Below are positions 1 to 5,303 of a stretch of DNA of 6,933 bases, one piece after another. The stretch comes from Phycisphaerae bacterium (GTDB lineage: Bacteria > Planctomycetota > Phycisphaerae > Sedimentisphaerales > SG8-4). A program made the position numbers and the translations under genes. The notes under the pieces are model-generated. The model made no database searches. It saw only the letters and a list, made by a program, of their open reading frames with translations, and was not told the origin of the DNA. Position 1 is the first letter of the stretch. Each line of letters begins with the position of its first letter. Location of the stretch: contig JAUXAH010000095.1 in assembly GCA_030614945.1 (NCBI GenBank), positions 1-6,933 of the forward strand, read 5' to 3'.

Positions 1-212
1 AGGTACTTGCCGTCATAACTCATAATCACGTAGGGAATGACCTGCTTATAGGCGGGGTCCGCTTCCGCCTTTGACCTCGGAATGAAACGAAGAACGCCTG
101 GAACGAACAGCTCACGCAGATAGCGAGCGACGTCCAATGTAAGCCCCTGGAACATCCCTACCTGCTCAAGGACTTTTCGCTCGACAACCAGTACCTGTTC
201 TTCCTGGGCCAT
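1..212 (-). CDS. NUDIX/MutT-like predicted phosphoesterase, N-terminal fragment
   Basis: The reading frame starts with ATG at 212-210 and stays open to the window edge, giving about 70 residues beginning MAQEEQVLVVERKVLEQVG. Later it contains FIPRSKAEADPAYKQ followed by VIPYVIMSYDGKYL. From memory, this order (an Xxx-EQVLVV opening, an FQG segment, a FxPRxxxExDPxxKQ stretch, then IPYVI with a DG turn) matches the N-terminus of the predicted MutT-type phosphoesterase family (COG4112-like). The Nudix box itself would lie beyond the left edge and cannot be checked. A good Shine-Dalgarno, AAGGAG, sits seven bases before the ATG. The gene is downstream of glyA on the same strand after an 88-base gap holding a palindromic repeat, so co-transcription is possible but unproven. 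The substrate cannot be told. The coding call is firm; the family call is moderate. Confidence 0.62.
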   Translation of the reverse strand, partial: MAQEEQVLVVERKVLEQVGMFQGLTLDVARYLRELFVPGVLRFIPRSKAEADPAYKQVIPYVIMSYDGKY

Positions 213-261
213 GCTGTTACTCCTTGAGGATATTTGACCTTCCGTATCTGCCTACGGTTAT

Positions 262-300
262 GAGATTGCCACGCTCGGCTGCGTCTCGCTCGCAATGACA
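262..300. repeat. Short dispersed palindromic (REP-like) repeat, GAGATTGC...GCAATGACA type
   Basis: The segment begins GAGATTGC and ends GCAATGACA. The outer arms ATTGC and GCAAT are complementary, and ACGC/GCGT can pair inside. From general experience, this is a recurrent intergenic repeat type in environmental bacterial genomes. It ends exactly against the glyA stop codon (301-303, minus strand). It could act as a 3'-end hairpin for the glyA transcript, but there is no clear T-run after it on the minus strand. Confidence 0.55.
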
Positions 301-1572
301 TTACACTTTGTTATTCTTGTTCGGTATGATGAAGTGGTCGGGCACAGGGAATGCCGAGCATAAAAGCAAAACTTCTTTTCCGACCTCTTCGATTACCGAC
401 TCATTGTCAATATTTTCAGCCACTTTATTTATAAAGGAGGCGATTTGCTCGGCCTCCGGCTCTTTCATTCCGCGAGTGGTAATGGCCGGTGTGCCTATAC
501 GCAGTCCACTGGGGTCAGATGGATGAGCCGGGTCTAAAGGTGTGGTGTTATAATTAGTAACAATTCTTGCCCTGTCGAGGGCCTTTGCCAGTTTTTTGCC
601 GGGGATGTTTTTATTTCGAAGGTCGATTAAGATTAAATGATTGTCGGTTCCGCCTGATGAAAGGTTGAACCCGTATTCGAGCAGCTTCTCGGCCAGCACT
701 TTTGCATTTTTGACAATCTGTTTTGCGTAGGCGATAAACTCCGGCGTATCAGCTTCAGCCAGTGCTACGGCGATGGCGGTTAATGTGTGCATATGCGGGC
801 CGCCCTGCAGACCCGGGAAGACGGCTTTGTCCACATTTTCTGCGTGTTCTGCTTTGCATAGTAACATTCCACCGCGGGGTCCCCGCAGTGTCTTGTGCGT
901 CGTGGTTGATACGATGTCGGCATAGGGTACAGGGCTTTTATGGATGCCGGCTACAACAAGACCGGCAATGTGGGCAATATCACTGACGTGATATGCACCC
1001 ACCTTTTGAGCAATCTGGCCGAATATCTCAAAATCAATCTCGCGAGGATAGGCCGTGGCGCCGGAGATGATGATTCCGGGTTTGTGTTTTTTTGCGAGCT
1101 CTTCAATCCGGTTATAGTCAAATCTGCCGGTGTCCGGGTTGACTGTATATTGAACGGAATTAAATACTTTACTTGTTACACTGACTTTCCAGCCGTGCGT
1201 GAGGTGTCCGCCGTAGGGGAGAGACAGGCCCATAATGGTATCGCCGGGTTCAACCAGAGCCAGATATGCGGCCCAGTTTGCTACTGAGCCGGAATAGGGC
1301 TGGACGTTTGCGTGGTCGGCCTTGAATATTTTTTTTGCCCTGTCCTGGGCCATTTTTTCGATGAGGTCGGTTACCTGCTGGCCTTCGTAATATCGCCTAT
1401 TGGGGTAGCCTTCGGCGTATTTGTTTGTAAGGCAGCTTCCGCTGGCCAACATTACGGCCCTGGACACGTAGTTTTCCGATGGGATAAGGCGAATTGAGCC
1501 GCTTTCGCGTGCCCTTTCCTGCCTTACAAGCTCGTAAATCTGCGGGTCATACAGCTCAAGAGCATTTACCAT
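301..1572 (-). CDS. glyA: Serine hydroxymethyltransferase
   Basis: This PLP enzyme interconverts serine and glycine while moving a one-carbon unit to or from tetrahydrofolate. It is a cytoplasmic fold-type I aminotransferase-like protein. The protein is 423 residues, normal for bacterial SHMT. Visible motifs are IRLIPSENYVS near residue 28, KYAEGYPNRRYYEGQ (51-65), QPYSGSVAN phosphate-cup region (91-99), LPYGGHLTHG (118-127), the DIAH motif with the PLP-ring Asp198, the Schiff-base Lys227 in STTTHKTLRGPRGG, and Arg358 in SGLRIGTPA, which binds the substrate carboxylate. The start at 1572 is chosen because it opens MVNALELYDP at the family's normal N-terminus and has GGAG seven bases upstream. 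An in-frame ATG at 1650 only adds residues translated from a repeat (CPEQSRRE). QPYSGS replaces the common bacterial QPHSGS and resembles eukaryotic SHMT. The gene is probably transcribed from a promoter about 110 bases upstream. Confidence 0.97.
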   Translation of the reverse strand: MVNALELYDPQIYELVRQERARESGSIRLIPSENYVSRAVMLASGSCLTNKYAEGYPNRRYYEGQQVTDLIEKMAQDRAKKIFKADHANVQPYSGSVANWAAYLALVEPGDTIMGLSLPYGGHLTHGWKVSVTSKVFNSVQYTVNPDTGRFDYNRIEELAKKHKPGIIISGATAYPREIDFEIFGQIAQKVGAYHVSDIAHIAGLVVAGIHKSPVPYADIVSTTTHKTLRGPRGGMLLCKAEHAENVDKAVFPGLQGGPHMHTLTAIAVALAEADTPEFIAYAKQIVKNAKVLAEKLLEYGFNLSSGGTDNHLILIDLRNKNIPGKKLAKALDRARIVTNYNTTPLDPAHPSDPSGLRIGTPAITTRGMKEPEAEQIASFINKVAENIDNESVIEEVGKEVLLLCSAFPVPDHFIIPNKNNKV

Positions 1573-1604
1573 ATTAGTTCTCCATAAACTTGTATCTGGT
1601 GTTT

Positions 1605-1624
1605 CCCTTCGACTTTGCTCAGGG
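1605..1624. repeat. Dispersed repeat, CCCTTCGAC-TTT-GCTCAGGG type
   Basis: The 20-base imperfect palindrome CCCTTCGACTTTGCTCAGGG (reverse complement CCCTGAGCAAAGTCGAAGGG) is a familiar short intergenic repeat in many environmental bacterial genomes (from memory). It lies in the predicted glyA 5' leader, 33 bases upstream of the start codon. Read on the minus strand it creates the spurious peptide PEQSRRE, which falsely extends the glyA frame to 1650. Confidence 0.6.
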
Positions 1625-1686
1625 CAAACGTATCTCGCATCCGGCTTCAAGAAATACGCTTCAGGGTATATATCACAGCTTCACTT

Positions 1687-1713
1687 TTTATACAAGTTTT
1701 TATTTGTTGACAA
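1687..1713 (-). promoter_or_regulatory. Predicted sigma-70 promoter of glyA
   Basis: Read on the minus strand, TTGTCA (1713-1708, 5 of 6 to consensus) and TATAAA (1692-1687, 5 of 6) are separated by 15 bases. That is slightly short of the preferred 17, but both boxes are good. It would give a glyA leader of roughly 105-110 bases containing the 1605-1624 repeat. An alternative on the same strand is TTGTAT, 17 bases, TATATA just downstream. The prediction rests on sequence only. Confidence 0.45.
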
Positions 1714-1715
1714 AT
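1702..1715. promoter_or_regulatory. Perfect 6-2-6 palindrome over the divergent -35 boxes (operator-like)
   Basis: ATTTGTTGACAAAT consists of the arms ATTTGT and ACAAAT around a two-base centre. It contains the -35 box of the plus-strand TPR promoter and most of that of the minus-strand glyA promoter, so a protein bound here would cover both. The palindrome may arise partly because two -35 hexamers overlap head to head. No regulator is identified. Confidence 0.4.
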
Positions 1716-1734
1716 TTGAGCGTCGGATTAGGAT
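1707..1734 (+). promoter_or_regulatory. Predicted sigma-70 promoter of the TPR gene (and probably rpsT)
   Basis: A perfect -35 TTGACA (1707-1712) is followed after 16 bases by TAGGAT (1729-1734, 4 of 6 to the -10 consensus). Transcription would start near 1741, giving a leader of about 40 bases before the ATG at 1780. The -35 overlaps the predicted glyA -35 on the other strand. Confidence 0.5.
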
Positions 1735-1779
1735 AAGCGGGTTAAATGAGGCATTAGACAAAGGAATCGGTTAAAAGGT

Positions 1780-3186
1780 ATGGAAGAAAAAGGTATAGGA
1801 GAGTCTGTTAAGGCGGCGGTTTTCTTCGAAAGAGCCCGAAAGGTGGCGGATACAAATAATTTCGATTACGCTATCGACATGTACCTCGAAGGGCTGCAAT
1901 GTACGCCGGAGGCGCTGCAGCACGGGCATATACCGCTTCACGAACTGGCACTGGTCAGGCAGGGAAAAGGCGGCAAGAAACCGTCAATGGTGGAAAGAAT
2001 GAAACGTCTGCGAGGTAAAACGCCGCTCGAGCAGATGCTTAACGCCGAGTACCTTTTCGCCAAGGACCCCGGCCATTTGCCGTATGCCGAGCATATACTA
2101 AAAGCTGCGGTGGCAGGCGGTTTTAATAAAACGGCTAAATGGATTGCTGATTTGGTGTTTCAGGGAAATAATGCTGCCCGGAAACCATCATTACAAACAT
2201 ATCTCCTGTTAAAAGATTCGTACAAAACCATTGGCGAATTCGACAGAGCGATTATAGCGTGCCAACATGCCTCGCGGCTTAAACCGGAGGACGGCGACTT
2301 GGCGGACGAGTTTAAGAACCTCACAGCCGAGTTGACTGTTGTCAGGGGCAAGTATGACCAGGAGGGTGATTTCAGGCAGTCCATCAAGGACCGGGAGGCG
2401 CAGGAGAAACTTCACGCCCAGGAGGGTGTTGTCAAGACGGACGATTACCGCGTCCTGGCGGTTGAAGAGGCCAGAAAAGGACTGGCCGAGGACGCAAATC
2501 TGCCGAAGCACATATTTAATTTGGCGCAGGCGCTGTCGGATTTGCAAAACGACGAAGCTGAGAATGAGGCGATAGAGCTGCTGGAAAATGCGTATAAAAG
2601 TAAGAGCGATTTTAGCTTTAGGCAGCGTGCAGGGCTGTTCAGAATAAAACAACTCAAGCGTAAAGAAAGAGCGGCAAAAGCAGCTCTTGAGACTAAGCCG
2701 GACGAGGCGCAGGCCAGGGCCAAGCTTACAGAATTGTCGGCGCAATTAGACAGCACGGAATTAGAGCACTATCGGCTCTGTGTGGAGAACTACCCGACTG
2801 ACCTGCAGGCCAAGTACGAATATGGTGTTCGTCTGGTTTGGAATAAACAGTATGACGATGCGATACCTTTGTTCCAGGATGCGCAGAAAGACCCGCGACG
2901 AAAGATTTCATCGATGGATAAAATAGGGTACTGCTTTTATATGAAGGGCTGGTTTGCAGACGCAATCGATGTTTTTAGCCAGGCGATAGAGGCCTACGAG
3001 ATAAAAGATGACGGTGTCGCCAAGGAATTGCGGTACAACCTGGCGTGCTCTTATGAGCAGCAGGGTGATACGGAAAAGGCGCTGGAAATTTATCGTAAAA
3101 TTGCCCAGCTTGATTTTGGATACAAGGATGTCCGCCAGCGAGTAGATAAGTTGAGAAGGAAGGGGACTGAGCCAACCTCTGAGTAA
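1780..3186 (+). CDS. TPR-repeat protein, cytoplasmic, function unknown
   Basis: The product is 468 residues with no signal peptide and no membrane span, so it is probably a cytoplasmic scaffold. TPR-like helix pairs are visible at about residues 14-45 (FDYAIDMYLEGLQCTPEA), 139-172 (GEFDRAIIACQHASRLKPED), 342-372 (QYDDAIPLFQDAQKDP), 377-404 (WFADAIDVFSQAIEA) and 415-447 (GDTEKALEIYRKIAQLD). A charged, helix-rich middle (about 190-335, including KYDQEGDFRQSIKDREAQEKL) separates the N- and C-terminal TPR groups and looks conserved-family-like rather than random. There is no catalytic motif. The start at 1780 is the first ATG in frame, but its ribosome site is poor: AAGG lies one base upstream, and AAGGA fourteen bases upstream. 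rpsT follows after 52 bases without an obvious terminator, so the two are probably one transcript. A role in ribosome or translation processes is only a guess from position. Confidence 0.9.
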   Translation: MEEKGIGESVKAAVFFERARKVADTNNFDYAIDMYLEGLQCTPEALQHGHIPLHELALVRQGKGGKKPSMVERMKRLRGKTPLEQMLNAEYLFAKDPGHLPYAEHILKAAVAGGFNKTAKWIADLVFQGNNAARKPSLQTYLLLKDSYKTIGEFDRAIIACQHASRLKPEDGDLADEFKNLTAELTVVRGKYDQEGDFRQSIKDREAQEKLHAQEGVVKTDDYRVLAVEEARKGLAEDANLPKHIFNLAQALSDLQNDEAENEAIELLENAYKSKSDFSFRQRAGLFRIKQLKRKERAAKAALETKPDEAQARAKLTELSAQLDSTELEHYRLCVENYPTDLQAKYEYGVRLVWNKQYDDAIPLFQDAQKDPRRKISSMDKIGYCFYMKGWFADAIDVFSQAIEAYEIKDDGVAKELRYNLACSYEQQGDTEKALEIYRKIAQLDFGYKDVRQRVDKLRRKGTEPTSE

Positions 3187-3227
3187 ATGTTTATGAGTGT
3201 TTGTAAATGAAGCAGCGATGGTTTTTT

Positions 3228-3241
3228 AGGAGACTATAGTG
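3228..3241 (+). promoter_or_regulatory. Ribosome binding site and GTG start of rpsT
   Basis: AGGAG (3228-3232) lies six bases before the GTG at 3239. It fixes the start, and the encoded N-terminus AHSLSAKKR is the normal one for S20. The non-ATG start parallels the UUG start of E. coli rpsT, where S20 represses its own translation. Whether this gene is controlled the same way is inference. Confidence 0.8.
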
Positions 3242-3514
3242 GCACATTCGTTATCAGCGAAAAAAAGAGTGAAACAAAATGCCAAAAGAAGGACGATTAA
3301 TCGCGCACGTAAGAGCCAGGTAAAGACACAAATTAAGCATTTTGAGACGGCTTTGAGCGGCGGTGACATAGAAGCGGCGAGCGAGCAATACCAGCTCATT
3401 GTCCGCAAGCTGGACAAAACCGCAGCTACCAGCACAATGCATAAAAGGACTGCCGCACGAAAGAAATCACGCCTTGCCAGGCGACTTAACAATCTCAAGG
3501 CGAAAAAGAGTTGA
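3239..3514 (+). CDS. rpsT: Small ribosomal subunit protein bS20
   Basis: This primary-binding protein of the 30S subunit attaches to the 5' domain and helix 44 of 16S rRNA. The 91-residue, very basic protein has the family's layout: AHSLSAKKRVKQNAKRRTIN at the N-terminus, the long helix RKSQVKTQIKHF, a central GGDIEAASEQYQLIVRKLDK segment, and the C-terminal motif HKRTAARKKSRLARRLNNL. Length and the MAHS(L)SAKKR start are typical. It starts at GTG, with AGGAG six bases upstream. It lies 52 bases after the TPR gene and is followed by a heptamer repeat and a probable terminator at 3608-3641, so TPR-rpsT looks like a two-gene unit. Confidence 0.97.
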   Translation: MAHSLSAKKRVKQNAKRRTINRARKSQVKTQIKHFETALSGGDIEAASEQYQLIVRKLDKTAATSTMHKRTAARKKSRLARRLNNLKAKKS

Positions 3515-3570
3515 TTAGTGGATTAGTTAATCGTGAATCGAACCACGGACCACGAGCCACGAGATACGAA
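3513..3570. repeat. Degenerate 7-bp tandem repeat just after rpsT
   Basis: From 3529 the sequence reads as six consecutive heptamers: AATCGTG, AATCGAA, CCACGGA, CCACGAG, CCACGAG, ATACGAA. Before this, GATTAGTG and GATTAGTT extend the region back to the rpsT stop codon. Two units are identical and the others share the CACG or TCG core. Such accacgagccacga-type heptamer runs are known to me as dispersed intergenic microsatellites in environmental genomes. No coding role is seen. Confidence 0.6.
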
Positions 3571-3607
3571 AGTTGAACCAAACCAGCGGCTGCACGCGGA
3601 CCCTCTT

Positions 3608-3641
3608 TCACCGTCGGCTTCGGAGGGACGGTGAGCTTTTC
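3608..3641 (+). terminator. Probable rho-independent terminator of the TPR-rpsT unit
   Basis: The arms TCACCGTC (3608-3615) and GACGGTGA (3627-3634) pair perfectly over 8 bp with an 11-base loop containing CTTCGG, followed by GCTTTTCG. The T-run is short (four), so efficiency may be modest. CCCTC (3601-3605) can alternatively pair with GAGGG in the loop (3623-3627), giving a competing fold. Confidence 0.55.
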
Positions 3642-3656
3642 GTTATGCGGAAACCA

Positions 3657-3662
3657 TATAAT
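3657..3662 (+). promoter_or_regulatory. Possible -10 box of the HEAT lipoprotein gene
   Basis: TATAAT at 3657-3662 is a perfect -10 hexamer 32 bases before the ATG at 3695, directly after the preceding terminator. No good -35 box is present at 16-18 bases upstream (AGCTTT at 17), so the call rests on the -10 and on position. Confidence 0.35.
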
Positions 3663-3694
3663 CGATAGTTATCTATGACCAAGGAGAGAATGTA

Positions 3695-4471
3695 ATGGGG
3701 CGTGATGGGTTGTCCGCGTTTTCCTGCTGTGCAGTGCTGATGGCTGCGTGCTTGTTGCTGGGGTGCAAGCCGCCGACAGAGCAGATCCAGTCGGACGATC
3801 ATGAAGTCCGTAACAAAGCTATCGAAACGTTGGCTAACAAGGCCACAGCAGCAGACGTGGATGAGTTGTGCCGACTGCTCCTCAATCATTCGTCCCCACC
3901 CGTCCGCGCGGCCTGCGCACAAGCTTTGGGCTTCATCAAGCGTAGCGCCGCAGTACCCGCTTTGGTCAATGCGCTCGAGGACAGCCATTGGCTTGTTCGC
4001 CGTAGCACGGTAGATGCCCTTGGTCATATCGCCGACCCTTGTGCCTGCACCCCCCTTGTCAAGATGCTCTCCGACAAAGTGCCAGAGATTCAGCGCCATG
4101 CAGCTACGGCTTTCCAGCACCTAAAGAGCCCCCTGGCAGTGCCCGTCCTTATTACCAAGCTAAACTTCACCAACCCGAACAACCGCGGCGACGTCCATGA
4201 CATGAACAGGGAAGTTCTAAAAGCACTGACACATCAGGCCGACAGACGTGCCTTGGTTTCTGTGAGCAGGATGCTTGATTACCCTTTCATGCCTGTGGCA
4301 CGCTGTGCTGCCGACGCGCTCGGTGCTATAGTCGGCCAAGAGTTCAAAGAAGAGGTATGGATTTCTGCCGGCTGGAAAATGCCTCTGGGCAGTCCGAGCA
4401 AAGCCAAGAAATGGTTAGAGGAACGCCCGGAGGTGCTATCTTCAACTGATGCGAAAGAAAATGGCAGATAA
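3695..4471 (+). CDS. HEAT-repeat lipoprotein (PBS-lyase-type repeats)
   Basis: The product is 258 residues. A short n-region with an Arg is followed by a hydrophobic stretch (CCAVLMAACLLLGC) ending in a lipobox LLGC with the lipidated Cys at residue 24. The mature protein is therefore probably membrane-anchored on the outer face of the inner membrane or in the outer membrane. From about residue 33 to 155 there are four HEAT/PBS-lyase units of the pattern VRxxAxxALGxI...AVPALVxALxD: DDHEVRNKAIETLANKA, PPVRAACAQALGFI, HWLVRRSTVDALGHI and EIQRHAATAFQHL. A divergent unit recurs near 196-213 (PVARCAADALGAI). The C-terminus (KAKKWLEERPE) resembles tails of other HEAT proteins. There is no enzymatic motif, so it is probably a protein-binding scaffold. 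The start has AAGGAG eight bases upstream. The gene stands alone: terminator before it, convergent gene after it. Confidence 0.9.
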   Translation: MGRDGLSAFSCCAVLMAACLLLGCKPPTEQIQSDDHEVRNKAIETLANKATAADVDELCRLLLNHSSPPVRAACAQALGFIKRSAAVPALVNALEDSHWLVRRSTVDALGHIADPCACTPLVKMLSDKVPEIQRHAATAFQHLKSPLAVPVLITKLNFTNPNNRGDVHDMNREVLKALTHQADRRALVSVSRMLDYPFMPVARCAADALGAIVGQEFKEEVWISAGWKMPLGSPSKAKKWLEERPEVLSSTDAKENGR

Positions 4472-4498
4472 CCCTGTGCTCCACTTGACCGTGTAGGT

Positions 4499-4520
4499 CT
4501 GGCGGCCTCCGCGACGCCAG
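4499..4520 (+). other. Hairpin downstream of the HEAT gene
   Basis: CTGGCG (4499-4504) pairs with CGCCAG (4515-4520) around a GC-rich 10-base loop, 27 bases after the HEAT stop codon. No T-run follows, so it is not a classical terminator. It could stabilise the 3' end. The next strong hairpin (4588-4613) has its T-run on the opposite strand. Confidence 0.35.
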
Positions 4521-4582
4521 TGAGTGGGCACCCCCGCCCAAAGGACGCCTGCCTTAGAATTACCGGAGAGTTGGGGCTAAAT

Positions 4583-4613
4583 AGAAAAACCCCCAAAAGG
4601 GATTTTGGGGGTT
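4583..4613 (-). terminator. Strong rho-independent terminator of the small membrane-protein gene
   Basis: AACCCCCAAAA (4588-4598) and TTTTGGGGGTT (4603-4613) form a perfect 11-bp stem with a four-base loop. On the minus strand the stem ends in TTTTTCTATT, so it terminates the gene at 4654-4941. On the plus strand the stem is followed by AGACG with only two T, so it would block plus-strand readthrough from the HEAT gene poorly, if at all. Confidence 0.8.
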
Positions 4614-4653
4614 AGACGCGAAGTGCCTTAGCGTTTAATCCGACGTAAAGATT

Positions 4654-4941
4654 TTAGTCGTCGTAATAATAGTCATCATAGCAATCATATTCATCGAATT
4701 CGGAGTAGTATTCGGATGTTTCCTGGGTGTCCTGCTGCTGGAACTGTGCCGGTGTGCGGTTAGGACGAATTACAAGAGCAACGAAAAGCAAAACACCGAT
4801 AACAATGAGACATTTGAGCCAGGTTGCCAGCTTAACATTTAGCCAGGTCCGTTGGAGACATTCCTTCTGGAAGAAGGACTGATTTTCAGGATGTGGGCTT
4901 GTGTCCGGCTGTGACCAATTTTCTGAGTTTTCAGGTTCCAT
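4654..4941 (-). CDS. Small single-span membrane protein with Tyr/Asp-rich tail
   Basis: I do not recognise this 95-residue protein. It has a polar N-terminus rich in Glu, Asn, Pro and Ser (1-30), one hydrophobic segment at about 39-58 (WLKCLIVIGVLLFVALVI) and then RPNRT. Basic residues lie on both sides of the span, so topology is not decided. A Gln/Thr-rich linker leads to an extreme C-terminus in which residues 77-95 contain seven Tyr and nine Asp/Glu among nineteen, ending DDYYYDD. Coding is supported by a -35/-10 promoter with 17-bp spacing at 5001-5029, GGGG seven bases before the ATG, and a strong terminator 41 bases after the stop. It is convergent with the HEAT gene and monocistronic. 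Acidic Tyr-rich tails can bind metals or basic partners or be phosphorylated or sulfated, but nothing here decides which. Confidence 0.8.
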   Translation of the reverse strand: MEPENSENWSQPDTSPHPENQSFFQKECLQRTWLNVKLATWLKCLIVIGVLLFVALVIRPNRTPAQFQQQDTQETSEYYSEFDEYDCYDDYYYDD

Positions 4942-5000
4942 AATTAATCCCCATAATTAGATAAAAATTAGTTTTTTGACGTTTTAAGGACACTAAATAA

Positions 5001-5029
5001 AACATAAGAAATGAGAATTTGGATGCCAA
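5001..5029 (-). promoter_or_regulatory. Predicted sigma-70 promoter of the small membrane-protein gene
   Basis: On the minus strand TTGGCA (5029-5024, 5 of 6) and TATGTT (5006-5001, 4 of 6) are separated by exactly 17 bases in AT-rich DNA. Transcription would start near 4994, giving a leader of about 50 bases before the ATG at 4941. Confidence 0.55.
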
Positions 5030-5042
5030 ATTATTTTTTTAT

Positions 5043-5058
5043 GGGTCAGTTTTGACCC
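5043..5058. promoter_or_regulatory. Inverted repeat GGGTCA-N4-TGACCC, operator-like
   Basis: Two perfect six-base arms, GGGTCA (5043-5048) and TGACCC (5053-5058), flank GTTT. The element lies 13 bases upstream of the -35 box of the minus-strand gene, a usual place for an activator site. It has no T-run on the exit side of either strand, so it is not a terminator. No regulator is known from this window. Confidence 0.35.
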
Positions 5059-5115
5059 CAAGTGAAGTTCTGACTCCCAGCGGGGCCGGGGGGGGAGTAA
5101 ACGATAATGAAAACC

Positions 5116-5145
5116 CTGGCAAAGTCAGGATTTGTTTTTTAGAAT
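5116..5145 (+). promoter_or_regulatory. Possible promoter of the 5188 remnant gene
   Basis: CTGGCA (5116-5121, 4 of 6) and TAGAAT (5140-5145, 5 of 6) are separated by 18 bases. Transcription would begin near 5152, about 36 bases before the ATG at 5188. The same stretch can also fold as a small hairpin (5115-5129) followed by a T-run, so the reading is ambiguous. Confidence 0.3.
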
Positions 5146-5187
5146 GGGTGTGGTTGAACCTAAACGATGATGAGAAAGGATAGTTAG

Positions 5188-5303
5188 ATGGGAAGGGTAA
5201 TGGAGAAAAAAACAGCACATTGGTTTTTTTGATATTTTCGGTGTGCGTGGGAATCTGCGCGGTCGGAACCGGGGCTGAGGGGTCGGAAGAGGCGTTGGGC
5301 TGA
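5188..5303 (+). pseudogene. Remnant of a secreted-protein gene, frameshifted in its signal peptide
   Basis: ATG at 5188 has AAAGGA seven bases upstream; an in-frame ATG at 5200 is an alternative. The frame reads MGRVMEKKTAHWFF and then stops at 5230-5232, directly after a run of seven T (5224-5230). Adding one T restores LIFSVCVGICAVGTGA followed by EGSEEALG. That is a textbook Sec signal peptide: MEKK n-region, hydrophobic core, and cleavage after T-G-A. The repaired frame then meets TGA at 5301-5303, inside a dispersed palindrome. A terminator at 5398-5427 lies on the same strand. I read this as a decayed gene whose body has been lost. A sequencing error in the T-run, or slippage producing a very short peptide, is also possible. 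The original product is unknown. Confidence 0.4.

Noticed and set aside
940..1287. 115-residue plus-strand frame inside glyA
   Set aside because: It is antisense to highly conserved SHMT sequence and has no recognisable protein features.
1573..1650. Upstream in-frame ATG extending glyA by 26 residues
   Set aside because: The added residues come from a dispersed repeat and a leader. The ATG at 1572 has a proper ribosome site and matches the normal SHMT N-terminus.
2209..2745. 178-residue open frame antisense to the TPR gene
   Set aside because: No ribosome site or family resemblance. It lies wholly within a well-supported TPR coding region and is a mirror of its codon bias.
3529..3570. CRISPR-like array
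   Set aside because: The units are contiguous 7-mers without spacers, and no cas gene is present.
3608..4120. 170-residue open frame antisense to the HEAT gene
   Set aside because: It shows no motif. The plus-strand frame has a lipoprotein signal, HEAT repeats and a good Shine-Dalgarno.
5043..5058. Hairpin as a terminator
   Set aside because: The T-run lies on the entry side for the plus strand and reads as A on the minus strand, so neither direction gives a terminator.
5082..5095. G-quadruplex in the GGGG-CC-GGGGGGGG run
   Set aside because: A fold is conceivable by splitting the eight-G run, but there is no gene context or spacing to support a function. It is noted only as a homopolymer prone to length change.
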